DNA from: Nocardioides jiangxiensis
Lineage (GTDB): Bacteria > Actinomycetota > Actinomycetes > Propionibacteriales > Nocardioidaceae
NCBI RefSeq assembly: GCF_030580915.1
Contig: NZ_JAUQTA010000001.1
Location: 1,550,001-1,614,000, forward strand
Direction: 5' to 3'
Length of the DNA stretch: 64,000 nt
Part shown: piece by piece, positions 18,058-26,222 of the stretch
Numbering within the stretch: position 1 is the stretch's first letter
How the letters are laid out: each line of letters starts with the position of its first letter
The notes under the pieces: generated by a model
Databases searched by the model: none
Told to the model about the DNA's origin: nothing
Seen by the model: the letters and a program-made list of their open reading frames with translations, nothing else
Program-made: the position numbers and the translations under genes

Positions 18058-19983
18058 ATGACCGACGTGCAGCAGCGCGCAGACGCCGGCGTACTCGCCG
18101 TCCTCCTGGACGGCGAGTACGCCGCGTTGCGTGCCCGGGCCCGGGAGTTCCTCGTCGAGCACGCGGCGTTCCACGTCGAGGCCGAGTCGCTCGACCGCGA
18201 CGCCTACCGCGACCGGGTGCGCGACCTCGTGGTCGAGGCTGCTGCGCGGGGGCTGACGGCCTCCGGCTTCCCCGCCGCCTACGGCGGAAGCGAGGACTTC
18301 GGCGGCAACGTCGCCGCCTTCGAGACCCTGGCGTACGGCGACCTGTCGGTGCTGGTGAAGTTCGGCGTCCAGTTCGGGCTCTTCGGCGGCGCGATCCACC
18401 AGCTCGGCACCACCCGGCACCACGACGCCTGGCTCGCCGACATCGCCTCCGCCCGCCTGCTCGGCTCGTTCGCCATGACCGAGACCGGCCACGGCTCCAA
18501 CGTCCAGGCGATCCGGACCACCGCCACCTTCGACCCGGACACCGACGAGTTCGTCATCGACACCCCCGACGACGACGCCCGCAAGGACTACATCGGCAAC
18601 GCCGCGCGGCACGCGGAGGCGGCAGCGGTCTTCGCCCAGCTCGTCGTCGACGGCACCGGCCACGGCGTGCACGCGCTCTTCGTCCCGCTCCGCGACCCGA
18701 GCGGCGCGACGTTGCCCGGCGTACGGATCGAGGACTGCGGCACCAAGCTCGGCCTGCAGGGCGTCGACAACGGCCGGATCTGGTTCGACGGCGTCCGCGT
18801 CCCGCGGACCAACCTGCTCAACCGCTACGGCGACGTCTCCCCCGAAGGCGTCTACTCCTCGCCCATCGAGAACCCCGACCGCCGCTTCTTCACGATGCTC
18901 GGCACCCTCGTCCAGGGCCGGGTCTGCGTCGGCGGGGCGGGCATCACCGCGAGCAAGGTAGCGCTCACCATCGCCACCCGCTACGCCGCCGAGCGCCGCC
19001 AGTTCGGTGCGGCGGGCCAGCCCGAGACGGTCCTGCTCGACTACGGCCAGCACCAGCGACGGCTGCTGCCGCTGGTCGCCCGCACCTACGCCCTGCACTT
19101 CGCGCAGGAGCGGCTGGCCCGCGACTTCCACGAGGTCTTCACCGCCGGCGACGCCACGACCGAACGCCGCCGCCGCGCTCTCGAGTCGCGGGCTGCGGCC
19201 ACCAAGTCGCTGGCCACCTGGCACGCGACGCGGACGATCCAGGAGTGCCGCGAAGCCTGCGGCGGCGCCGGCTACCTGGCCGTCAACCGGTTCGCTGCGC
19301 TCAAGGCGGACACCGACGTCTTCACCACCTTCGAGGGTGACAACACGATCCTGCTCCAGCTGGTCGGCAAGGGCCGGCTGACCGACCTCAAGGACGAGTT
19401 CGGCTCGCTCGACGGCGTCGCGATGGCCCGCTACATCGGGCGCGAGGCGGCCGAGACGCTGGCCGAGAAGGTGATCGCCCGCTCCGTCATCGAGCGGGTC
19501 CGCGACGCGGCCCGCGGCCACGACGAGGGCGAGCCGGGTGGCGACCTGCTCGACCCGGCGTACCAGCTCCGGATGCTGCGTACCCGCGAGGAGCGGATCA
19601 CCGGCAGCGTCGCGCGCCGGCTGAAGGCCGGGATGGACGCCGGCGTCGACCCGGCCGAGGTGTTCAGCCGGTGCCAGCACCACCTGCTCGCCGCGGCGGC
19701 CGCCCACGCCGAGCGGATCGTGCTCGAGGCGCTGCTGACCAAGGTCGAGGCGATGCCCACCGGCCCCGAGCGCGACCTGCTCGCGAAGGTCGGTCACCTG
19801 CACGCGCTGTCCGAGATCGAGCGCGACCGGGCGTGGTGGATGGAGCACGGCCGGCTCTCGACCGAGCGTGCCAAGTCGGTGACCCGTGCGGTCGATACGT
19901 TGTGTCGCGAGCTCCGCGACGACGCCCTCACCCTCGTGGCCGCCTTCGGCGTCCCCGAACCCCTACTCACTCAGGAGATCTGA
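18058..19983 (+). CDS. Acyl-CoA oxidase/dehydrogenase family flavoprotein
   Basis: 641 residues, the length of acyl-CoA oxidases rather than short dehydrogenases (about 380). FAMTETGHGSNVQAIRTTATFD near 140 is the flavin-contact segment; GTKLGLQGVDNGRIWFDGVRVPR follows; ECREACGGAGYLAVNRFAALKAD and the catalytic base Glu426 in FTTFEGDNTILLQ are intact. It should introduce a 2,3 double bond into an acyl-CoA using FAD, with O2 (making H2O2) or another acceptor. Start ATG 18058 is 7 bp after the dioxygenase stop, and its TGA overlaps the P450 ATG by one base. Confidence 0.88.
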   Translation: MTDVQQRADAGVLAVLLDGEYAALRARAREFLVEHAAFHVEAESLDRDAYRDRVRDLVVEAAARGLTASGFPAAYGGSEDFGGNVAAFETLAYGDLSVLVKFGVQFGLFGGAIHQLGTTRHHDAWLADIASARLLGSFAMTETGHGSNVQAIRTTATFDPDTDEFVIDTPDDDARKDYIGNAARHAEAAAVFAQLVVDGTGHGVHALFVPLRDPSGATLPGVRIEDCGTKLGLQGVDNGRIWFDGVRVPRTNLLNRYGDVSPEGVYSSPIENPDRRFFTMLGTLVQGRVCVGGAGITASKVALTIATRYAAERRQFGAAGQPETVLLDYGQHQRRLLPLVARTYALHFAQERLARDFHEVFTAGDATTERRRRALESRAAATKSLATWHATRTIQECREACGGAGYLAVNRFAALKADTDVFTTFEGDNTILLQLVGKGRLTDLKDEFGSLDGVAMARYIGREAAETLAEKVIARSVIERVRDAARGHDEGEPGGDLLDPAYQLRMLRTREERITGSVARRLKAGMDAGVDPAEVFSRCQHHLLAAAAAHAERIVLEALLTKVEAMPTGPERDLLAKVGHLHALSEIERDRAWWMEHGRLSTERAKSVTRAVDTLCRELRDDALTLVAAFGVPEPLLTQEI

Positions 19984-21305
19984 TGGCCCTGGACTTCAAG
20001 CACGCCTCGATCGTCGAAGGCGTGCGGTTCACCGCCCAGGTCGGCGTCCCCAATGTCGTCCAGGGTCTCTTCAAGAAGCGTCCCGGAGTCGTCAGCACGG
20101 TCGGCAAGCTGCCCGCCGACGCCCTCGCGCACCGCCTGGTCGCCGGTCTCGCGGCGAAGTACGGCCCGGACCCGTTCTGGGTGCGGGTCGGCGGCGACGA
20201 GGCGCTGCTGGTCACCCACCCCGACGACCTCCGGATCGTGCTCGGTGGCAGCCCGTCGCCGTTCGCCTCCGACCCCGACGCGAAGCGCAAGGGCATGGCG
20301 GCGTTCCAGCCGACCGCGCTGACGATCTCGCGCGGCGACCTGTGGGCGGACCGACGGGCGTTCGCCGAGGCCGTGCTCCAGACCGCCTCGCCGCTCCACT
20401 CGCTGGCCGGCACCTTCGCCGCGATCGCCGCCGAGGAGGCCGATGCGCTCGCCACGTCGGGCGAGCTGACCTACGAGGCTCTCAACCTCGCCTTCCAGCG
20501 GCTCACCCGCCGCGTCGTCCTCGGCGACGCGGCCGCCGACGACACCGCGCTCACCGATGCGCTCGGAGAGCTGATGGCGGCGGGCAACAAGATGCCCGGC
20601 GCCCCCGCCGAGGGGTACGACGCCTTCCACGCACGCCTCGCCGCCTACGTCGCGGAGCCCGACGCCTCGGCACTGACCGGTCTGGTCGCTGGCGCTCCGA
20701 GCACGGCGGAGACCGACGTGCCCGGGCAGCTGATCCACTGGCTCTTCGCGATGGGCGACACCCTCCCGACCAACCTCTACCGCGCGCTCGCCCTCCTCTC
20801 GGCCCACCCCGACGCTCTCGCGCGGGTGCGTGCGGAGAGCGCCGGCGATGGTGGGGTCGAGGCGGTTGCCGGGTCGGCGTACCTCGCCGGGTGCATCCTC
20901 GAAGCCATGCGGCTGTGGCCGACGACCGCGCTCTTCGGCCGCGTCCAGGCGGAGGAGTACCGCTGGACCAACGGCCAGAAGACGCCGGTCGGCACCCAGC
21001 TCCTGATCCACAACCTCTTCAACCACCGCAACCCCGACCGGGTGCCGTTCGCGGACCGGTTCGCGCCGGAGGAGTGGAGCGAGGGCTCGGCCGGTGAGGA
21101 CTGGTCGTTCAACTTCTTCAGCCACGGGCCGCAGGGCTGCCCCGGCTACGGGCTGTCGATCTTCCTCGGCCAGGCGTTCCTGGGCCGGCTGCTCGCGCAG
21201 GTCACCCCGCGGATCACCCGCGGCACCGCGCTCGACGCCGGCAAGCCCCTGCCCTACGGCTGGGACGTGTACGCCGCGACGCTCGCGCTCGACCCGCTCG
21301 TCTAG
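19983..21305 (+). CDS. Cytochrome P450
   Basis: 440 residues. I-helix segment HWLFAMGDTLPTN keeps the acid-alcohol pair; the K-helix ExxR is Glu307-Arg310 (EAMRLWP); the heme ligand is Cys386 in FSHGPQGCPG. The usual arginine two residues before the cysteine in FxxGxRxC is Gln, a departure also worth noting for heme-propionate contacts. It has no N-terminal anchor, so it is soluble. It is the last gene of the cassette and starts at ATG 19983 inside the TGATG junction. It could act on the product of the dioxygenase or on a fatty acid; no redox partner gene is nearby. Confidence 0.9.
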   Translation: MALDFKHASIVEGVRFTAQVGVPNVVQGLFKKRPGVVSTVGKLPADALAHRLVAGLAAKYGPDPFWVRVGGDEALLVTHPDDLRIVLGGSPSPFASDPDAKRKGMAAFQPTALTISRGDLWADRRAFAEAVLQTASPLHSLAGTFAAIAAEEADALATSGELTYEALNLAFQRLTRRVVLGDAAADDTALTDALGELMAAGNKMPGAPAEGYDAFHARLAAYVAEPDASALTGLVAGAPSTAETDVPGQLIHWLFAMGDTLPTNLYRALALLSAHPDALARVRAESAGDGGVEAVAGSAYLAGCILEAMRLWPTTALFGRVQAEEYRWTNGQKTPVGTQLLIHNLFNHRNPDRVPFADRFAPEEWSEGSAGEDWSFNFFSHGPQGCPGYGLSIFLGQAFLGRLLAQVTPRITRGTALDAGKPLPYGWDVYAATLALDPLV

Positions 21306-21316
21306 TCGCCAACGCG

Positions 21317-21643
21317 TCAGTGCGCGCCTTGCAGGTTGAGGACCACGACGCCGGTGACGATCATCGCGAGGGCGGCGACCTTCGCGGCGTTGAGCGACTC
21401 CCCGAGCCAGAGCACACCGATCACCGCGACGAGCGCGGTGCCGAGACCCGACCAGATCGCATACGCCATCGAGACCGACATGTGCCGGATCACCAGCGCG
21501 AGCAGCCACGCCGAGAGGGCGTAGCCACCGAGCACCACCGCAGTCCAGACCGGGTCGCGGAAGCCGTCCGCCCTGGCGAGGGCGGAGGTCGCGGCGACCT
21601 CGAGGGCGATGGCGGCGATCAGCAGCGCGAACGCGGCGTACAT
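21317..21643 (-). CDS. Small multidrug resistance (SMR) transporter
   Basis: 108 residues, four membrane helices. The essential membrane glutamate is in ALEVAATSAL near residue 14, and MAYAIWSGLGTALVAVIG is the SMR signature, including the GLG dimer motif. SMR proteins exchange protons for quaternary amines, guanidinium or polyamines. It diverges from a TetR gene, with two 16-bp operators between. It ends 11 bp after the P450 stop on the opposite strand. Confidence 0.92.
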   Translation of the reverse strand: MYAAFALLIAAIALEVAATSALARADGFRDPVWTAVVLGGYALSAWLLALVIRHMSVSMAYAIWSGLGTALVAVIGVLWLGESLNAAKVAALAMIVTGVVVLNLQGAH

Positions 21644-21659
21644 GGTGGTCCTCCCGTCG

Positions 21660-21705
21660 TGTAGCAGGTGCTACACCCGAACTGTAGCACCTGCTACAGT
21701 TCGGG
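21660..21705. promoter_or_regulatory. Two TetR operators in inverted orientation
   Basis: TGTAGCAGGTGCTACA (21660-21675) and TGTAGCACCTGCTACA (21683-21698) are exact reverse complements; each is a 7-bp palindrome (TGTAGCA/TGCTACA) around a 2-bp centre. The second extends to 14-bp perfect arms (CCCGAACTGTAGCA, 21676-21689, and its complement, 21692-21705). They fill the gap between the SMR gene and the TetR gene, the normal position for a repressor of the exporter and of itself. Confidence 0.85.
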
Positions 21706-21726
21706 CACGACGACGAGGAGGTCACC

Positions 21727-22287
21727 ATCGCGAAGGACCCGCAGCGCCGCGCCGCCTGGACCGAGGTGGCCACGGACTACGTGCTCGCGCACGGGCTGAT
21801 CGGCCTGAGCCTGCGCCCGCTCGCCGCCGAGCTCGGCACCAGTGACCGCATGCTGCTGTACCACTTCGGCACCAAGGACGAGCTCGTCGCCGACGTGCTC
21901 CGCTGCTCCAACGACCGCGCCGCAGCGAGCATCGCCGCGCTGGCACCGTCGCGCGACCTCCGCTCCGCCGTCGAGAACCTGTGGGCCGCGGTGCAGTCCG
22001 ACCCCGTCGACCGCTGCACACGGATCTACGTCGAGGCCTCCGCGCTCGGCCTCTTCGGCCAGGAGCCCTATGCCGCTGTGGTCCGTGCCGCCAACGCCGT
22101 GTGGACCGCCGCCCTGGTCGCCCACCTGGTGCGCTCCGGTGTCGCCGACGACCTCGCGCCGCGGGCGGCCGAGCTGGTCGACGCCGCGTTCATGGGCTTC
22201 CAGCTCGACCTGCCCCTCGACGTCGACCCGGCTGCGCGGGCCCGCTCCGTCGCCGACCTGGCCGACACGGTGGCAGCGCTGGCCTGA
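21727..22287 (+). CDS. TetR-family regulator, apparent ATC start
   Basis: 186 residues if translation begins at the ATC at 21727. GAGGAGG (21715-21721) lies at ideal distance, no ATG, GTG or TTG is in frame between the upstream stop (21685) and 21766, and starting at the GTG of 21766 would remove helix 1 of the DNA-binding domain (AKDPQRRAAWTE). The HTH then reads LSLRPLAAELGTSDRMLLYHFGTKDEL. The C-terminal ligand domain is unassigned. It probably represses the divergent SMR gene. A sequencing error or true ATG-to-ATC change are both possible. Confidence 0.8.
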   Translation: MAKDPQRRAAWTEVATDYVLAHGLIGLSLRPLAAELGTSDRMLLYHFGTKDELVADVLRCSNDRAAASIAALAPSRDLRSAVENLWAAVQSDPVDRCTRIYVEASALGLFGQEPYAAVVRAANAVWTAALVAHLVRSGVADDLAPRAAELVDAAFMGFQLDLPLDVDPAARARSVADLADTVAALA

Positions 22288-22289
22288 CG

Positions 22290-23705
22290 TCAGCCGTGGG
22301 CGTGCATCACGTGCTTGATGCGCGTGTAGTCCTCCAGGCCGTAGTGCGACAGGTCCTTGCCGTAACCGCTCTGCTTGAAGCCGCCGTGCGGCATCTCCGC
22401 GACGAGCGGGATGTGGGTGTTGACCCACACGCAGCCGAAGTCGAGCTCGATCGAGCACCGGTGGGCAGTGCCGTGGTCCTTCGTCCAGACGCTCGACGCG
22501 AGGCCGAAGTCGACGTCGTTCGCCAGCTCGATGGCCTCGGACTCCGTCTCGAAGGTCTGCAGCGTCACGACGGGCCCGAAGGTCTCCTGCTGGACCACGT
22601 CGTCGTCCTGGCGTACGCCGGCCACGAGGGTCGGCGCGTAGTAGTAGCCCTTCTCACCGATCCGGGCTCCACCCGTGACGACGCGAGCGTGTGACGGCAG
22701 GTTCGCGACGACGGAGCTCACCCGGTCGAGCTGCTGGGCGTTGTTGAGCGGGCCGTAGAACGGGTCCTCCACGTCGGGCCCGGTGGTCACGTCCGCGATC
22801 GCCTCGACCAGCTTCGCCTCGAGCGCGTCGGCGATCGAGGAGTGCGCCAGGATCCGGGTCACCGCGGTGCAGTCCTGCCCGGCGTTGAAGAACGCCCCGA
22901 CGACGATGCCCTCGACCGTCGCGTCGAGATCGGCGTCGCCGAAGACGATGGCCGGAGCCTTGCCGCCGAGCTCGAGGTGGACCCGCTTCACGTCCGGTGC
23001 GGCCGCGGCCGCCACCTGCTTGCCGGCGCCGGTCGACCCGGTGATCGAGACCTGCGCCGCCGCGGGGTGCGCGACGACGAGCTTGCCGGTCTCACGATCA
23101 CCCGCGAGCACGTTGAGGACACCGGGCGGCAGGATGCCGGCGGCGATCTCCCCGACCAGCGCGGCCGAGCCGGGCGTGGTGTCGGACGACTTCAGCACCA
23201 CGGTGCAGCCGGCGGCCAGGGCGGGAGCCACCTTCCAGATCGCCATCATGAAGGGGTAGTTCCACGGCGCCACCTGGCCGACGACGCCGACCGGCTCGCG
23301 GCGCACGTAGGAGGTGTGACCGGCCAGGTACTCGCCGGCCGCGCTGCCCTCGAGCGACCGCGCCATGCCGGCGAAGTAGCGGAGCTGGTCGATGCCGACC
23401 GTGATCTCCTCGTCGCGGGTCAGCGCCTCCGGCTTGCCGGTGTCGCGCACCTCGGCGGCCAGCAGGTCCTCGGCCCGGTCCTCCAGCGCGGAGGCCAGCG
23501 CGAGCAGCAGCTTCTGCCGCTCGGCCGGCGTCGTGCGGCGCCAGGTGCGGAAGGCCTCCGTCGCCGCCTCGTACGCCGCGTCGACGTCAGCCGCGCCGGA
23601 GAGCGCCGCGGTGTCGTGCACCTCACCGGTGCGCGGGTCGATGATCTCGCTGGTGCGACCGTCGGCGGCCGGGACGACCTTCCCGTCGATGACGTTGCTG
23701 ATCAT
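22290..23705 (-). CDS. patD: Gamma-aminobutyraldehyde dehydrogenase
   Basis: 471 residues, aldehyde dehydrogenase superfamily. VAPWNYPFMMAIWKVAPALAAG near 145, Glu245 in LELGGKAP, catalytic Cys279 in NAGQDCTAVTR, and the C-terminal NTHIPLVAEMPHGGFKQSG then YGKDLSHYGLEDYTRIKHVM match the YdcW/PatD branch. It oxidises 4-aminobutanal (in equilibrium with 1-pyrroline) to GABA. It begins 12 bp after the putrescine oxidase stop, so the toxic aldehyde is consumed by a co-made enzyme. Confidence 0.93.
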   Translation of the reverse strand: MISNVIDGKVVPAADGRTSEIIDPRTGEVHDTAALSGAADVDAAYEAATEAFRTWRRTTPAERQKLLLALASALEDRAEDLLAAEVRDTGKPEALTRDEEITVGIDQLRYFAGMARSLEGSAAGEYLAGHTSYVRREPVGVVGQVAPWNYPFMMAIWKVAPALAAGCTVVLKSSDTTPGSAALVGEIAAGILPPGVLNVLAGDRETGKLVVAHPAAAQVSITGSTGAGKQVAAAAAPDVKRVHLELGGKAPAIVFGDADLDATVEGIVVGAFFNAGQDCTAVTRILAHSSIADALEAKLVEAIADVTTGPDVEDPFYGPLNNAQQLDRVSSVVANLPSHARVVTGGARIGEKGYYYAPTLVAGVRQDDDVVQQETFGPVVTLQTFETESEAIELANDVDFGLASSVWTKDHGTAHRCSIELDFGCVWVNTHIPLVAEMPHGGFKQSGYGKDLSHYGLEDYTRIKHVMHAHG

Positions 23706-23717
23706 GGTGGTGTCCTT

Positions 23718-25061
23718 TCAGGAGCCGAGGATGTTGCGGGCGAGGCGGGTGCCCATGCGCACCGCCCCGTCGACGTGCTGGAAGCCGAGGCCGGCGACGT
23801 CGCTGGAGCCGAACCGGATCGGACCGACCGGCTCGTGGAGCTTCGCGCCCCAGCGGGTCAGGCTGCCGACGTCGAAGCTGGTCGCGTAGGCGCCGCCGGT
23901 GAGCTCCTGGTGCTGCCAGTCGCTCTCGACGTACGTGCGCGGGGTGAGGGCGGCGTCGCCGAAGTACGCCGCGAGCGACTGCAGGATCGCGGCCCGCCTC
24001 TCGTCGGCGGGGAGACGGCCCATGGCGTCGGCGTTGACGTCGGAGACGAAGCCGACGAGCGTGCCGGTCTCCTTGCCGTGCAGGGTGTTGTCGTAGACCT
24101 CGTGCACGAGCTCCCACGGGCCGAAGCCGGTGCCCGACAGGCCCGCCGACCGCCAGAACGGGGTGTCGTACTCCACCTGCGCCTTGATGACCAGGCCGAA
24201 CGACTGGTGCTCGCGGGCGTGGCGGTGCTCGGCGGGGAGCCCGGGGGTGATCCGGATCCGGCGGACGTGCGTCGGGGGCAGCGCGAGGACGACGTTGCGC
24301 GCGCCGACCTGCTCGCCGTCGACCGTGACGACCGCGCCCTCGTCGTCCCAGGCGACGTGGGTGACGTCGGCCGAGAGGCGCACGCGGTCGCCGAGGCGGG
24401 CGGCCAGCGCGGCGGGCACCGAGGCGAGGCCGCCGACCACGCGCTTGTCGAGGATGAAGTCGGCGTCGACGAGGTGGGAGAAGGAGCCGGCGCTGGCGGA
24501 CATGAGCACCGCGGTCAGCGCGGAGAACGAGTGGGTCGGCTTGGTGAGCATCGCCGGGCCGAGGTAGAGGGCGATGTTGTCGCGGGCCTCGTCGTCTGTG
24601 GTCTGCGCGTCGAGCCACTGGGCGAAGCTGACCCGGTCCAGCTCGGCGGCCTGCGGATGCTCCCACGGGCGGTCGGGGTCCATCTGCGCGGCGAGGTCGT
24701 CGATGACGCCGATCAGGCGGTCGATCTCCTTGCCGGTCTGCTCCTCCACCGGGAGGTCCTCGCCGGTGAAGCGGCGGGCGGTGCGGGTGCGGTCGACGTA
24801 GAGCGAGTCGCCGTCGCGGAAGCGGGAGTAGGTCGCGAGGCCGAGCTCGTCGAGGAGGGCGATCAGCGCCTCCTGGTCGGGCGAGACCCACTGACCACCG
24901 ATCTCGAAGTCGGACCCGTTGTGATCCTCCGTGCGCAGCCGGCCGCCGACGCGGTCCCGCGCCTCGAGGACGAGGACGTCCTGGCCCGCCTCGGCGAGGC
25001 GCCAGGCGGCGGTGAGGCCGGTGACGCCGGCTCCGACGACGACGGTGTCGTAGCTCTTCAT
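23718..25061 (-). CDS. puo: Putrescine oxidase (flavin amine oxidase)
   Basis: 447 residues. The FAD Rossmann motif VVGAGVTGLTAA is at 8-19, GGR at 39-41, and IGGQWVSPDQEALIAL near 54. The C-terminal YATSFDVGSLTRWGAKLHE, VGPIRFGSSDVAG and FQHVDGAVRMG resemble actinobacterial putrescine oxidases (Micrococcus/Kocuria, Rhodococcus). It oxidises putrescine to 4-aminobutanal, NH3 and H2O2 in the cytosol. It leads the puo-patD operon. A TTTGAA-N5-TTCAAA palindrome lies just upstream. Other monoamine oxidases are the alternative call; the partner gene favours putrescine. Confidence 0.9.
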   Translation of the reverse strand: MKSYDTVVVGAGVTGLTAAWRLAEAGQDVLVLEARDRVGGRLRTEDHNGSDFEIGGQWVSPDQEALIALLDELGLATYSRFRDGDSLYVDRTRTARRFTGEDLPVEEQTGKEIDRLIGVIDDLAAQMDPDRPWEHPQAAELDRVSFAQWLDAQTTDDEARDNIALYLGPAMLTKPTHSFSALTAVLMSASAGSFSHLVDADFILDKRVVGGLASVPAALAARLGDRVRLSADVTHVAWDDEGAVVTVDGEQVGARNVVLALPPTHVRRIRITPGLPAEHRHAREHQSFGLVIKAQVEYDTPFWRSAGLSGTGFGPWELVHEVYDNTLHGKETGTLVGFVSDVNADAMGRLPADERRAAILQSLAAYFGDAALTPRTYVESDWQHQELTGGAYATSFDVGSLTRWGAKLHEPVGPIRFGSSDVAGLGFQHVDGAVRMGTRLARNILGS

Positions 25062-25077
25062 GATCGATGCCCAATCT

Positions 25078-25109
25078 TTTGAATGCTGTTCAAACTTGGA
25101 TCCACCGTA
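25078..25109 (-). promoter_or_regulatory. puo promoter with polyamine-regulon operator
   Basis: On the minus strand -10 TACGGT (25109-25104) is followed after 9 bp by the palindrome whose + strand reads TTTGAATGCTGTTCAAA (25078-25094). The same 9-bp spacing occurs at aguA. The operator therefore lies at the start of the transcript, 17 bp before the puo ATG. The arms TTTGAA/TTCAAA are perfect. Confidence 0.7.
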
Positions 25110-25148
25110 AGCCTCATCGATGTGGCGCGCAACACCCCGGCCGGAAAA

Positions 25149-26222
25149 TCAGCTCCCCGTCGTTTCACGGGAAACCGCCGCGACGAGTGCGTCGACGTCC
25201 TGCTCCGTCGTGTCGAAGCTGCACATCCAGCGCACCTCGCGCGTGGACTGGTCCCAGTCGTAGAAGCGGAAGCCACGTCCACGGAGCCGCTCTGCCACTC
25301 CCTCCGGGAGGGAGGCGAAGACGCCGTTGGCCTCCGTCGGCAGGCGCAGCCCGACCCCCGCGATGGTGCCGTCGGCCAGACCCGCGTCGATGGCGGTGCG
25401 CAGGCGCTGCGCCATCGCGTTCGCGTGCCTGGCGTTGCGCAGCCACAGGTCTCCGTCGAGCAGCGCGAGGAGCTGCGCCGAGACGAACCGCATCTTCGAG
25501 GCGAGCTGCATGTCGAGCTTGCGCAGGTAACGCAGCCCGCTCGACGCGTCGGGGTCGAGGACGACGACCGCCTCGCCCAGCATCGCGCCGTTCTTCGTCC
25601 CGCCGAGGCTGAGCACGTCGATGCCCACGTCCCGCGTGATCGCGCCGAGGCCGACGCCGAGCGAGGCGGCGGCGTTGGCGAGGCGCGCGCCGTCCATGTG
25701 CACGCGCATCCCGCAGGCATGCGCGTGGTCGGCGAGCGTCCGCAGCTCGTCCGGGGTGTAGACCGTGCCGACCTCCGTCGCCTGGGTGATCGAGACGACC
25801 AGGGGCTGCGCCCGGTGCTCGTCGCCCCAGCCCCACGCCTCGCGGTCGAGGAGCTCGGGCGTCAGCTTGCCGTCGGGCGTCTCGACGGGAAGCAGCTTGA
25901 TGCCGGCGACCCGCTCCGGGGCGCCGGCCTCGTCGGTGTTGATGTGGGCCGTCGCCGCACAGACCACCGCACCCCACCGCGGCAGCATCGACTGCAGCCC
26001 GACGACGTTCGCTCCGGTGCCGTTGAAGACCGGCCACGCCTCGGCGCCGGCGCCGAAGTGCCGGACGACCACCTCCTGCAGCCGCGCGGTGTACGCGTCC
26101 TCGCCGTAGGCGACCTGGTGGCCGTCGTTGGCGGTGGCGATCGCCGCCAGCACCTCCGGGTGGATCCCGGCGTAGTTGTCCGAGGCGAAGCCCCGCACGC
26201 GGGGGTCGTGGAGAGGGGTCAC
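25149..26222 (-). CDS. Threonine aldolase-type PLP lyase
   Basis: 357 residues, GTG start 26222 overlapping the DUF6421 stop by four bases. Beta-eliminating lyase fold: FASDNYAGIHPEVLAAI at 12-28, HINTDEAGAPERVAG near 93, the PLP-aspartate in HMDGAR (175-180), and the PLP lysine Lys210 in LSLGGTKNGAM. Low-specificity L-threonine aldolases cleave beta-hydroxy amino acids to glycine and an aldehyde; aminotransferase-like relatives exist. Its tight link to DUF6421 suggests a joint pathway. A parS-like sequence forms its VSRET near the C-terminus. Confidence 0.85.
   Translation of the reverse strand: MTPLHDPRVRGFASDNYAGIHPEVLAAIATANDGHQVAYGEDAYTARLQEVVVRHFGAGAEAWPVFNGTGANVVGLQSMLPRWGAVVCAATAHINTDEAGAPERVAGIKLLPVETPDGKLTPELLDREAWGWGDEHRAQPLVVSITQATEVGTVYTPDELRTLADHAHACGMRVHMDGARLANAAASLGVGLGAITRDVGIDVLSLGGTKNGAMLGEAVVVLDPDASSGLRYLRKLDMQLASKMRFVSAQLLALLDGDLWLRNARHANAMAQRLRTAIDAGLADGTIAGVGLRLPTEANGVFASLPEGVAERLRGRGFRFYDWDQSTREVRWMCSFDTTEQDVDALVAAVSRETTGS
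25162..25175. other. Degenerate parS-like site
   Basis: GTTTCACGGGAAAC differs from the parS core GTTTCACGTGAAAC at one base. It lies within the last codons of the threonine-aldolase gene and encodes VSRET, the same peptide that canonical parS sites encode in parA and rsmG here. It is 8 kb from the parAB genes. Binding by ParB is uncertain. Confidence 0.45.

Noticed and set aside
19983..21305. P450 as a CYP152-type fatty acid peroxygenase
   Set aside because: CYP152 enzymes replace the I-helix acid-alcohol pair with Arg-Pro; here AMGDT is kept, so that class is not supported.
21766..22287. TetR start at GTG 21766
   Set aside because: It would remove helix 1 of the DNA-binding domain and has no ribosome site, while a strong site precedes the ATC at 21727.
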